Virus record (IMG/VR): IMGVR_UViG_3300007538_000026
Location: 1 to 64,000 of that record
Origin: a virus
Length of the DNA: 64,000 nt
Reading direction: 5' to 3' (one strand)
Shown: piece by piece, positions 29,975-38,962 of the stretch
Position numbering within the stretch: the first letter of the stretch is position 1
How the letters are laid out: every line of letters begins with the position of its first letter
Translations under genes and position numbers: made by a program
The notes under the pieces: model-generated
What the model saw: the letters and a program-made list of their open reading frames with translations, nothing else
Told to the model about the DNA's origin: nothing
Databases searched by the model: none

Positions 29975-32900
29975 ATGACCATCACCTCTGACCAGCTCCG
30001 CGCCGCTGTCGAGCAGTACCTCCCCACCACGGTGAACTACGCCGCGGACCCGGACACGGGGGACATCGACAAGGCGGCGGTGTTCGCGCGGGTGCGTCAG
30101 GTGCTCAACGTCGCCCTGGCGCTCGATGCCGAGGCGGTGTTCTACCTGGTGCACTTGGCGGTACAGCGGCTGGTTGAGCAGGTCGAGGAGACCCAGGCCA
30201 TCCTGACCACACTGCAGGACAGCGACCACCTGCGCGCCGTCACCCCCGAAGCTCCCCGCGGGATCGCGAGTACGCAGCGACTCCGCGCAGCTCGGTTCCG
30301 GGTGTTGCAGGTGAAGGGGAGCATCCGGCGGCAGGGCTCCGTAGGTGCCACCGCATACGCAGCGCTGCAGGACGATCTCATGGGGTTCTTGCAGGAGGAA
30401 GTGCACCCCAATGCGCGCAACCGGGCGCTGGTGGCGCGCGCGCTGCGCGAGCAGGCCGAGCTGCTCGATGCAGCCTGGGTGGCTTCTCTGGCTGAGTGCG
30501 CGAGTACCTTTGCGGTCTACGACGACTTCGTCGAGCAGGACCTGGCCACGGCCGCGGTGGCGGCGCTGCTCGATGACGTCACCCAACGCATCGTAGAGCT
30601 CGAGGCACAGATCGCGCAGGCATCGGCCGGCGGTGCCCTGGATGTCGAGAGCCTCCTGGTAGACGTAGCTGCAGCTGTGGCTGCGCTGCGCATCGCAGGG
30701 AGTCCCCCGAGCATTGCGGGCACGGTGACGCGGGAGATCGCAGCCGACGGCTCCACGGAGCCCGACTACCGGCTCCTCGAGGGGACAGCTCTCACCAAGC
30801 CCCCGTGCATCGTGGACGAGGGGACGGGTTCGCTGGATATCCTCCCCCTGGCGGCGGCGGATAGCGGCGTTCCTGTCGACGACGGCGACGGGGACCTGAC
30901 CACGCCCACGTATCAGGATGCCTCCGCTGATTTCGTGGCAGCGGGCATCGTTGCAGGGCACTACCTCACGGTGGTGGTGACGGGAGCGAGCTACCGCATC
31001 ACGCAGGTGACCGAAACGGCGCTGGAGGTCGCCCCCGAGATCCCTACGGGCCTCAGCGATGGGCGCTACGTGGTTACCGAGGATGTGCCCGGTGCGCGCT
31101 TCGCTGCTGAGGCGGGCAGTTTCATGGCGTCCTACTCGGGAGGGGCCACCGGGACGTCGGCGCTGCTCTCCGGCACCGCGGGGGCCTTCGTGCGCTCCGA
31201 GACAGGCGGCGCGGATGGAAGCAATCTGCGGACGCGCGGCAGTGACGGTCAGGTGCTGGCCGAGTTCTGCGCGGGGAGTGCCGGGGAGATTGACTCCGGA
31301 GCAGACGACACGCTGTTCACCGACGCGACCGCGGCCTTCGTCACCGATGGCGTTTCTCCGGGTGACGTGCTCCATCTCGATGATGGAGACCCAGGAGACT
31401 ACACGGTCAGCGCAGTGTTGTCCGAGACCGAGCTGACCATCGCGGAGACGTTCTCCGGTACCGCGAGCGGCATCTCCTGGCAGGTTCACCAGGCGGGCGA
31501 TGTCTTCGTGGCTCCTGGAGCCGGGCTCATCGCTGCGGGGGTTGCCCCCGGGCACACCATCACGGTGGCTGGGACCGACTACACCGTCTCCGATCTGCTG
31601 AGCTCGACGAGCTTGCGCATCACGGGGACGTTCCCGGGGGCGCTGGCCGCGGCCGAGTGGTGCGTGCCCCTCGACGCGGACGAGTTCACCACCGCGGAGG
31701 CCCTGGCTGCGGACGCGACCTATGTGCTCGAGATCTTTGGCACTGGCGGTGCGCTGGACGGGGTCTACGCCATCGCGTCGGTGGCCGGGCGTGTCGTCAC
31801 GATCAGCGAGGACTTTCCGGTGACCGGCTTCGACGCCGTGGACTGGCTCGTCTACGAAGCGGATGGCTTGACCCAGCAGTTCGTGCAGACCGATGAGGAC
31901 CTGCAGGCCGCGGGTATCGCTGCTCTCATGGAAGATGCCGACGGCCGGTGGCTCACCACGCGCCTGCTGGTCGGGGCTGCCGAGTACGCCGTGGCGCGCG
32001 TCGCCGACACGGAGACGCTGCACGTGGCTGGGCGAGCGGCGCCCACCGCTCCCGGGGCATGGACGCTCTGCCTGGGCAGCACGACGCGGACGCTGCGCGA
32101 CAGTGTCAACAGCCCCTTCGGCGCGCACGCTCCTGGGGACGTCGTGATCCTGAACCCCGGGGCGAACAACGAAGCGGTCTCCACCATCGCCGAGGTGGTC
32201 GCCGCTGACGAAGTGCTTCTCGGCGCCCCCGTACCGGCAGACCTGGGCGGGGTCGACTACCTGGTGGGCACCTCGGTCACGTCGGGGATGGACCTGGTGG
32301 TGCGCGGGAAGCGAAGCCAGATCCGAGAGGTCATCAACGGCACTTCCCTACGCGTCGATCCGCCGTTGCCCCTCTACGTCGGAGTGGACGTACCCTACCT
32401 GGTGGTGCCCCGCGGTGCCGGGTTGACCACGCGCAAGTTGGTGGACACCTCCAGCGTGCTCACGGATGATCTCGTGGGCTGTGAGCTGCAGCTGATGCTG
32501 GGTCGCCCGTGGCGTGCGGTCGTGGAGGCGGTCGACGGAGACGAGCTGTTGCTCGACCGAGAGGTGCCGTCCGGACGCCGCGAGATCCCCTACCGTGTGC
32601 TGGCCCTGGCTGAGGGGACGGCCGAGATGGTGCGTGTGCCTGCAGTCGGCGCCGAGGTGGCCGCAGGAGACCTCTTGACCATCTGGGGGGATGGGACCGC
32701 CTACACGGTGGCCAGCGCTCCGACGGGCACCGGGATGCCGGTGACCCCCCAGGTCCCGGCGAACTACGCAGGGCGCACGCTCATCACGGTGCGTGGAGGT
32801 GCGCAGAGCTACGGGCGCTACCTGCTGTTGGTGCACGCGTATGAGGCGCTCTCGCTGGATACCGAGCTCGCCCAGCTGCGGCTTCATCTGGCTGAGGTGC

Positions 32901-33799
32901 TGACCGACTGGGGGGTTGATCGGACCGAGGTCACCGTCGGCGACGCTGGAACCGTGACGCCGGACGGGGACGCCGACGGGGTGTCTCCGTACTTCGACGC
33001 CCCCGCAGCGGACTTCATGGCCGCGGGGGCTCGCGCGGGCGATGTGCTCACCGCGGTGCTGAGTGTGGACGGGACACCCACGCCGACCGAGACCTACGTC
33101 ACCGAGGTAGCCTCAGCGACGCGCCTCGAGGTGGCCCCCGAGCTCGGGGAGTACCCGGTCATCACGTGGGTGCTCGAGCGGTCGAGCGTGTCGTGCGCGC
33201 TCTACGAGTGCTCGCGGCTAGAGGCTCAGCTCACCCAGCTCACCGGCGTGCTGGGAGGCTACACCACGCCGAGGTGCCCCGCCGTGGAAAACGTGCTCAC
33301 GTTGCTCAGCGACCAGGGCATGGACCGCGCAGCCGACTTGCTGCGCAGCGGGGACATGGAGGCGTTCGCCGCGCTGACCGAGAACGACACCAGCTACGCG
33401 AGCGCTGCGCGTACCGCGGTCCAGGAGGTGGGCGCGAGCACCCAGGACGGCACGGAGAGCAGCGCTACGTCCGCGACGGCCTATTCCCCGTCTTCCGGAA
33501 CCTCGCAGGAGATCGATATCCGCTCGAGCCTGTCCTCCGGGGCGGAGTTCTTGTCAGGGGAGGACCGCACGGCCACCGCACACAGCACCAGCGTGGACGA
33601 GATGCGCAACCGGGCGGTCTACGAGCTCACGGGGGAGGTTACCAGCTCCGCTGTGACTGACCAGGATGCTACGCTACCCTGGTTGGCCAAGACGGGCTCA
33701 CGGTCTGCTCGGATGAGTGCTCGCCTGGCTGAGATGCGTGCAGCTCTGGAGTACATCCGGGACCACCCGGAGGAGTTCGAGAGCGCGGAGGTTTCGTGA
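29975..33799 (+). CDS. Giant baseplate/neck-type structural protein with repeated beta modules (1274 aa)
   Basis: The longest gene here. Residues 1-250 are helical and coiled-coil-like. From ~290 to 1080 it carries repeated beta modules of ~45-60 residues with the signature D-x-x-A-x-F-x-x-x-G-[IV]-x-x-G-[HD]-x-L, then a Y-x-[IV] strand and a V-x-x-x-x-L-x-[VI] strand. Examples are ASADFVAAGIVAGHYLTVVV and DATAAFVTDGVSPGDVLHL. The C-terminal 200 residues are Ser/Thr-rich and then helical. No enzyme motif. The same module occurs in four other virion genes. Starts from a leaderless promoter. Confidence 0.65.
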   Translation: MTITSDQLRAAVEQYLPTTVNYAADPDTGDIDKAAVFARVRQVLNVALALDAEAVFYLVHLAVQRLVEQVEETQAILTTLQDSDHLRAVTPEAPRGIASTQRLRAARFRVLQVKGSIRRQGSVGATAYAALQDDLMGFLQEEVHPNARNRALVARALREQAELLDAAWVASLAECASTFAVYDDFVEQDLATAAVAALLDDVTQRIVELEAQIAQASAGGALDVESLLVDVAAAVAALRIAGSPPSIAGTVTREIAADGSTEPDYRLLEGTALTKPPCIVDEGTGSLDILPLAAADSGVPVDDGDGDLTTPTYQDASADFVAAGIVAGHYLTVVVTGASYRITQVTETALEVAPEIPTGLSDGRYVVTEDVPGARFAAEAGSFMASYSGGATGTSALLSGTAGAFVRSETGGADGSNLRTRGSDGQVLAEFCAGSAGEIDSGADDTLFTDATAAFVTDGVSPGDVLHLDDGDPGDYTVSAVLSETELTIAETFSGTASGISWQVHQAGDVFVAPGAGLIAAGVAPGHTITVAGTDYTVSDLLSSTSLRITGTFPGALAAAEWCVPLDADEFTTAEALAADATYVLEIFGTGGALDGVYAIASVAGRVVTISEDFPVTGFDAVDWLVYEADGLTQQFVQTDEDLQAAGIAALMEDADGRWLTTRLLVGAAEYAVARVADTETLHVAGRAAPTAPGAWTLCLGSTTRTLRDSVNSPFGAHAPGDVVILNPGANNEAVSTIAEVVAADEVLLGAPVPADLGGVDYLVGTSVTSGMDLVVRGKRSQIREVINGTSLRVDPPLPLYVGVDVPYLVVPRGAGLTTRKLVDTSSVLTDDLVGCELQLMLGRPWRAVVEAVDGDELLLDREVPSGRREIPYRVLALAEGTAEMVRVPAVGAEVAAGDLLTIWGDGTAYTVASAPTGTGMPVTPQVPANYAGRTLITVRGGAQSYGRYLLLVHAYEALSLDTELAQLRLHLAEVLTDWGVDRTEVTVGDAGTVTPDGDADGVSPYFDAPAADFMAAGARAGDVLTAVLSVDGTPTPTETYVTEVASATRLEVAPELGEYPVITWVLERSSVSCALYECSRLEAQLTQLTGVLGGYTTPRCPAVENVLTLLSDQGMDRAADLLRSGDMEAFAALTENDTSYASAARTAVQEVGASTQDGTESSATSATAYSPSSGTSQEIDIRSSLSSGAEFLSGEDRTATAHSTSVDEMRNRAVYELTGEVTSSAVTDQDATLPWLAKTGSRSARMSARLAEMRAALEYIRDHPEEFESAEVS

Positions 33800-34455
33800 G
33801 CTACGACATCCAGACCATCTCCTTCGTGGACTCGCTCGCGGTGGAATCGATCACCGAGGTAGCTGGAGCGTCCCCCCGGGCGCTGCGGGTTGTGGGGGAG
33901 GGCTTCCGCTCCGCACAGCGCCTCGAGGTCAACGGCTACTACGTGGACACCTTCACGGTGGTCAACGACAGCTTGATGCTGGTCTACCCCGGCGCGGCCT
34001 TTGACTCGATCGGGACGGCCGACATGGTCATCTACGTCCTCTCGAGCTCATGGACGCGTGCGCGCAACACGCGCATCGTGTTCGGCCCCACGTCTCACGT
34101 GCGGAAGGTGACCGGGCTCTTGAAGCTGGCGCAGCAGGTGCTGAAGGTGCTCATCTCGGCGCCGGGGTCGAACAGGTTCAGCCTGGCCTCGGGCGGGGGC
34201 CTGACCTCCATGCTGGGAGCGAGCCTCTCGCCCGACGACAAGCCGGCGATCGCGGCCACGGTGGCGCAGGCGGTGGCCAGCACGCAGGAGCAGTTCGTGG
34301 CAGCCCAGACCGGCCGGCGCATCCCGGCTGACGAGCGGCTGATGGGGCTCTCGCTCCGCGGCGTGGCGTTCAACCCGGTGAGCATGGAGGTCGTTGCGTA
34401 CCTCCGCCTGCTGTCGTTCGCGGGCCGCTCGGTCGACATCCCCCTGACCCTCTGA
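33796..34455 (+). CDS. Putative baseplate wedge protein, gp25-like with IPT-like N-terminus
   Basis: GTG 33796 overlaps the previous stop. Residues ~18-100 look like an IPT/TIG beta domain. Residues ~105-219 have a pattern reminiscent of gp25-like wedge proteins (LLKLAQQVLKVLISAPGSNR, a glycine-rich turn, IAATVAQAVASTQEQ, RIPADERLMGLSL, C-terminal strands). Such proteins initiate sheath assembly in contractile tails. The call is inferred from pattern and from the gp6/J-like gene next door. Confidence 0.5.
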   Translation: MSYDIQTISFVDSLAVESITEVAGASPRALRVVGEGFRSAQRLEVNGYYVDTFTVVNDSLMLVYPGAAFDSIGTADMVIYVLSSSWTRARNTRIVFGPTSHVRKVTGLLKLAQQVLKVLISAPGSNRFSLASGGGLTSMLGASLSPDDKPAIAATVAQAVASTQEQFVAAQTGRRIPADERLMGLSLRGVAFNPVSMEVVAYLRLLSFAGRSVDIPLTL

Positions 34456-34462
34456 GGCACAC

Positions 34463-37015
34463 ATGGCTACCAACGTCGAGACCCTTCTGCAGGAACTCGT
34501 CGCCATCTACGACGACACCATCGACACCGGCACGGGGTCCTCCTTCCACTCCCAGGTCATCACGCCGCTGCTGGCCCGCCTCGGGGACGACCCGCTGTCG
34601 GTGGATGCCGAGGCGCTCATCCAGCAGGTGGTGGAGGAATACGACGACACCATCGATACGTCTGACTACTCGGACTTCCGGGACCTGGTCATCCGGATCA
34701 TGTCCATCATCCAGGAGCCGCTGCGGCGCGAGATCGCTGGGATCAAGGTCGGGCTGAGCCTCAACGACTACGAGGCGGCGACGCGCGCCGAGGTCGATGC
34801 CCTGTTGGGCAACTACTTCACCGCTCTGGGAGAGGGCGGAGTCGCGACGGGCACCGTGCGTGTCTGGTTCTACTCCCCGCAGTCGGCCACCTTCTCCACG
34901 CTGATGCGGTTCTACACGGGCGGGGGGTTGAACTTCTACCCCAGCGCGACGCAGAGCATCAGCGCTACCCAGATGAGCTTCCAGCAAGCCGGGAGCCTCT
35001 ACTACGCCGACGTGACCGTCACGGCGGAGGCGCGGGGATCGGACTACAGCGTGGGGGCCGGGGCGATCATCGGCGTGAGCGGCTTGGCGGGAGTCGCGCG
35101 GGTGAGCAACACGTCGTCGTTCGCTGTGGTGGCTGACGACGAGACCAAGGCGGAGGGGGTCGAACGGGCGCAGACCTCGGTGACGCAGCGTACGCTGGCC
35201 ACGCTGCAGGGCATCGGCTTCGTCCTGGACGAGAGCTACAGCGCCTACGCGCCGTTTCAGGTCATCGGCAAGGGCGAAGACGAGATGGAGCGCGACATCG
35301 TCTGGGGACCTGCGATGGTGTCCGGTCTTCCCGGCGGCATCGTCGGCGACAGCCTTCCGTCCGTGGGCGCCGGTGCCCACATCCACATCGGAGGCATGAC
35401 CGATGTGTACGCGTACCAGCCGACCCCCGACACGGGAACGCTGGAGATCGCGGACATCACCGACTGGGGCGTGCGTGTGGCTGCGGGGACGCACGGGTAC
35501 ACCCAGGCAGGGGGAGCTACGAGCATCTGGCGGGATGACCACGGGCACTTCGCCACCAAGGGGGTGGCTGCCGGGGACAAGCTGCGCCTCGGAGCTGATC
35601 TCTATGACATCGACGTGGTGAGCGAAGGCGAGCTCGAGATCGACGGGTCGCTCGACGGCTCGATGTACGAGCAGACCTACGAGGTCGTGCGGCAGTATGA
35701 GGGGTACATCGACATCCCGCTGTTCGACCTCGTGGCTCTCGACAGCTCGGGCGAGGCTGTGCTGGATGACGACGACAACCCGGTCCAGCCGACGCCGGGG
35801 GATCCCGACCTGGGGCAGCTACTCGATGAGCTCGGCGAGCCCGTGGTCAAGAGCGACAACATCTGCGAGGGGAACCTGCAACTCCCGCTGGTGGCCCCAG
35901 TCTCGGTGCAGCATCTCGACCCCCTCACCCTGGAGGCCACGGGGACCTACATTCCCTGCTGCGACGTGGTGCTGGTGACGACGCCGGCGGGGTTCACCGG
36001 CGGTGGGCCGGCGGCGAAGGCTGCGGGCTTGGTGCGCGTGTTCTTCCGGGAAGCGGTCAACGCCTGGGCGGACTGGCTGACGACTCGCTTCACCTACCAG
36101 ACGAGGACGTTCCGCCCTGTGCGGTTGACGGGCCCCACCTACACTGCGCGCATCGCGGATGTGGGAGGCACGCTCACGCTCATCCTCGAGGATGACTACA
36201 CCGCGGAGTTCTCCGGCGGCTGGCGCTTCCTCTTCGACGGCACGGTGTGGGAGGCCTTGAGCCTGACCGAGGTGGCGGGGGAGACGCACGTGACCACGAG
36301 GGTCGAGCCTGCGGCGGCCAAGCCGTCGGCGACGTTCTCGGCACTCAAGGGGGTGCTCGAGGCCGACATGCAGCAGGACGAGGACACGGGGCTCTACTAC
36401 ATGGACGTGCTGGTCGAGGCGCTGCTCAACGGGGCCGCGGGCAACCTGGCCGCGGACACCGAGCTCGCGGTGACAGCGTTCAAGGCCGAGGGGTGGACCG
36501 TCCACAACCTGAGCGCATCCGATGCGTTCAGCACACGAGAGAAGGCCTACCTGCGGCTGACTCGCTGGGTCAACGACGACGTGGATCTCGAGGATCCGCT
36601 GACCGCGCCGGCGGTGCAGCTCTACTACAGGTACGCGTCGGGCTTGAGTTCGCTGCAGGACTTCGTCGAGAGCGAGGACGAGCGCTGCGTCGGAGAGGAC
36701 ATCCTCATCAAGCACTACCGCCCGCTCTACGTCGCCGGCGACTTCCTGGTAGGTGGCATCACCGAGGAAGCGGCGGGAGACCTCCTGGAGGAGACCATCA
36801 ACGCGGTCGCGCCCGACGACGGCCTCGAGGTAGCTGACCTGGTAGATGAGCTGAAGGGAAGCGCCACGCGGGTGCGGTCTCCGCTCACCCTGGTGGCCTT
36901 GGGACAGGATGCCCAGCGCAGGTGGACTGCCGAGGTGGTCGACGACACGGTGAGCACCACGCGCATCCAGCACCTGGTCTACGATGCCGAGAGGACGACC
37001 ATCACGGCGGAGTAG
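34463..37015 (+). CDS. Putative baseplate wedge protein, J/gp6-like (850 aa)
   Basis: The helical acidic N-terminus is followed by a baseplate J-like region (SDYSVGAGAIIGVSGLAGVA, then DDETKAEGVERAQTSVTQRT). At ~350-400 it carries one copy of the shared beta module (GHFATKGVAAGDKLRLGADL). The C-terminal part has AALLNGAAGNLAADTEL-type loops and a final helical domain. J-like proteins form the baseplate wedge ring. ATG 34463 follows the gp25-like gene by 7 nt, the usual wedge gene order. Confidence 0.6.
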   Translation: MATNVETLLQELVAIYDDTIDTGTGSSFHSQVITPLLARLGDDPLSVDAEALIQQVVEEYDDTIDTSDYSDFRDLVIRIMSIIQEPLRREIAGIKVGLSLNDYEAATRAEVDALLGNYFTALGEGGVATGTVRVWFYSPQSATFSTLMRFYTGGGLNFYPSATQSISATQMSFQQAGSLYYADVTVTAEARGSDYSVGAGAIIGVSGLAGVARVSNTSSFAVVADDETKAEGVERAQTSVTQRTLATLQGIGFVLDESYSAYAPFQVIGKGEDEMERDIVWGPAMVSGLPGGIVGDSLPSVGAGAHIHIGGMTDVYAYQPTPDTGTLEIADITDWGVRVAAGTHGYTQAGGATSIWRDDHGHFATKGVAAGDKLRLGADLYDIDVVSEGELEIDGSLDGSMYEQTYEVVRQYEGYIDIPLFDLVALDSSGEAVLDDDDNPVQPTPGDPDLGQLLDELGEPVVKSDNICEGNLQLPLVAPVSVQHLDPLTLEATGTYIPCCDVVLVTTPAGFTGGGPAAKAAGLVRVFFREAVNAWADWLTTRFTYQTRTFRPVRLTGPTYTARIADVGGTLTLILEDDYTAEFSGGWRFLFDGTVWEALSLTEVAGETHVTTRVEPAAAKPSATFSALKGVLEADMQQDEDTGLYYMDVLVEALLNGAAGNLAADTELAVTAFKAEGWTVHNLSASDAFSTREKAYLRLTRWVNDDVDLEDPLTAPAVQLYYRYASGLSSLQDFVESEDERCVGEDILIKHYRPLYVAGDFLVGGITEEAAGDLLEETINAVAPDDGLEVADLVDELKGSATRVRSPLTLVALGQDAQRRWTAEVVDDTVSTTRIQHLVYDAERTTITAE

Positions 37016-37187
37016 GGCAGGTAGGGCAGCGGTAGACGATGCGGCCGCTCGCGTTGACCTCCGGGGCCATGAGGCGCTGGCAGTCAGGGCAGCGTTCGGG
37101 CTCCAGCAGGCTCTGCAGAGGCTGATGGTCTTTCAGGAGCTCCGCGGCCAGGCTCGGGGGGAGCGCTCTCGGCTTCTGGGTCGTCAC
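37002..37187 (-). CDS. Small zinc-ribbon protein on the opposite strand (61 aa)
   Basis: GTG start at 37187 is preceded by a perfect AAGGAGG at 6-nt spacing, strong evidence for translation. The product ends in a zinc ribbon, CPDC ... CPTC. The N-terminus is Pro/Leu-rich. It is antisense to the end of the J-like gene by 14 bp and overlaps the next leftward gene by 104 bp. Confidence 0.65.
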   Translation of the reverse strand: MTTQKPRALPPSLAAELLKDHQPLQSLLEPERCPDCQRLMAPEVNASGRIVYRCPTCPTPP

Positions 37188-37431
37188 GGCGGCCTCCTTG
37201 GATGACCCGAAGGGTGGGTACTCCGGGGATGGGATATGCTAGTTTCCTCGCGGCCGCAGATACTTCGTGTTCGAGGTAGGCTGGGTCCACGTCCCCGCTG
37301 GCGCGGAGCTGCTCCAGGACGAAGGAGAGGTAGTCCAGATGGTCGCCGCAGAAGTTGAACCGCAGGAAGTCCAGCTCTTCGGGAGGCTCCACGGCGCTAC
37401 TTCGGCAGGTCTTCGCGTTGCAGGTGAACAT
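37084..37431 (-). CDS. Small cysteine-containing protein, inverted in the baseplate operon (115 aa)
   Basis: Begins MFTCNAKTC and continues with an acidic, helical domain (EELDFLRFNFCGDHLDYLSF, then LEHEVSAAARKLAYPIPG). Three early cysteines plus D/H residues could bind metal. The last ~30 residues are low-complexity and overlap the zinc-ribbon gene in another frame, so a frameshift or an alternative end cannot be excluded. Its ATG (37431-37429) shares CATG with the divergent start at 37430. A longer start at 37539 is less likely. Confidence 0.5.
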   Translation of the reverse strand: MFTCNAKTCRSSAVEPPEELDFLRFNFCGDHLDYLSFVLEQLRASGDVDPAYLEHEVSAAARKLAYPIPGVPTLRVIQGGRRDDPEAESAPPEPGRGAPERPSASAEPAGARTLP

Positions 37432-38962
37432 GTCTGAGCTCAGCACCACCGCACTGGACAGGAACGGCATCCAGCGGCTCCTGAACGATAACATCAGGGA
37501 CCTGCAGTTCGTGGATGTCAGCTCGTCCGAGTTCGCCAACCCGTCAGCGGGCTACACGGGCTACGCAGCGAACGGCTACTGGTACTTCCAAGGAGCTCTA
37601 CGGCCGCTGGAGGTACCGTACAAGGCGCTGTGGGCGCAGGAGGGCGAAGGCGCCCCGTCGCTGCACCGGGGGGATCTCGACTCCTTCCCTGACCGCATCC
37701 TCGTGGTGACGACCGACGTGGAGGTGGTGCTGCTCGACGCCGACAGCCTCGACGTGTGGATGCGCTTCGTCCTGCTGCTCGGACCGGCTGGCGGCGCCTA
37801 CGGCAACTTCCTTGGCGGGCCTGCCACCGAGATCTACCAGGCCAGGTTCTGCGAGGGTTACCTGGTAGTAGCCACCAGTGCGGGACTGCGCGTCGCAGAC
37901 TTCCGCCAGGATAGGGGGACGGTGCACGCGCAAGGGGACTCCATGCGCTCGCGGTACAAGGACGACGGGGCGCCCTACGTCGGACTCTCGCTGCGCAACG
38001 CCGATGAGTACCTCGAGTACGCCCCGCTGGCGGCGTCCGCTGACCTGGCTGACGACGTGACCTCTTGCTGTGCCGTGGCTCCTGTGGGGGACTCCGTTGT
38101 CGCGGCGCTGGGGACCCCGACGGGGCTCGCAGCGCTCGTGCTCTACGAAGGCGCTCTGGGGGTACCAACAGCCAAGACCCACGCGACGTTCTCGCAAGAC
38201 TACGCAGCCTCCGGCGGGCGCGCGCTGGACGACGCTGACGGCGACGCGGTGACGCCCTACTTCACGGACGACCCGCGCACGTGGGAGAGCGATGGAGTGC
38301 GCCCGGGAGACGTGCTCGCGCTGCCAGGGAGCTCCCACCGGGTGGTCGAGGTGACCGACCAGCACCTCGAGGTGGTACCGGAGCTCTCCGTGACTGCGCT
38401 GGAGGACGACTACACCATCTTCCGCCCGGTGTCTGCCGTGCTGGTGCGCGATGGCGGCGTGCTCTACTACGCGAACGGCACGACGCGGGTGGCGCGAGAG
38501 AGCACCGAGGACTGGTACACGGGCCCGGGCTTGCTGGACCCCTTCGGGGCGTCGGCCAACGGGGTGCCGCTGCACAGCTTGGTCACCGCGGTACACTGCA
38601 TCGTCCCGCGAGGCACGGACTACTACGTGGGCACCGACCTCGGTGTGTTCTTCGCCCCGGATGCGTCCTTCGACACGCAGACTGCCGCCGAGCTGCGCTA
38701 CGCCGCTTCCGAGGGCAGCGTGGCGGTCACCTACCCGGTCTTGGAGGGAGTGATCAACGAAGTGGTCGCCCTGGCAGTCGACCCGGAGACCGGGCACGTG
38801 CTGGTGGCCGCCACGGACGAGGCGGCCTCTTGCGTGACCGAGATCGACGTGAGCATCCACCAGGCGTTCCGCTACTTCGCGACCGACGACCTCGGGGGAA
38901 CAGTCAACGCCCTGGCGGCTTTCCGCAACCCCCAAGGCCCGCCTGACGCGGAGGTGAGCTGA
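37430..38962 (+). CDS. Putative baseplate/fibre protein with propeller-like repeats (510 aa)
   Basis: ATG 37430 is preferred (CAGGTG upstream); a TTG at 37355 would read through the inverted gene. Sequence has repeated RILVVTTDVEVVLLDADSL, YLVVATSAGLRVADF and YYVGTDLGVFFAPD blades, resembling a beta-propeller. At ~285-340 it carries one copy of the shared beta module (PRTWESDGVRPGDVLALPG). No enzyme motif. Stop overlaps the next ATG (TGATG). Probably a tail or baseplate-attached fibre component. Confidence 0.6.
   Translation: MSELSTTALDRNGIQRLLNDNIRDLQFVDVSSSEFANPSAGYTGYAANGYWYFQGALRPLEVPYKALWAQEGEGAPSLHRGDLDSFPDRILVVTTDVEVVLLDADSLDVWMRFVLLLGPAGGAYGNFLGGPATEIYQARFCEGYLVVATSAGLRVADFRQDRGTVHAQGDSMRSRYKDDGAPYVGLSLRNADEYLEYAPLAASADLADDVTSCCAVAPVGDSVVAALGTPTGLAALVLYEGALGVPTAKTHATFSQDYAASGGRALDDADGDAVTPYFTDDPRTWESDGVRPGDVLALPGSSHRVVEVTDQHLEVVPELSVTALEDDYTIFRPVSAVLVRDGGVLYYANGTTRVARESTEDWYTGPGLLDPFGASANGVPLHSLVTAVHCIVPRGTDYYVGTDLGVFFAPDASFDTQTAAELRYAASEGSVAVTYPVLEGVINEVVALAVDPETGHVLVAATDEAASCVTEIDVSIHQAFRYFATDDLGGTVNALAAFRNPQGPPDAEVS

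Noticed and set aside
37233-37245. TGCTAGTTT as an extended -10 promoter for gene 37430
   Set aside because: It lies inside the inverted gene, lacks a -35 and would leave a leader of about 180 nt. Insufficient evidence.
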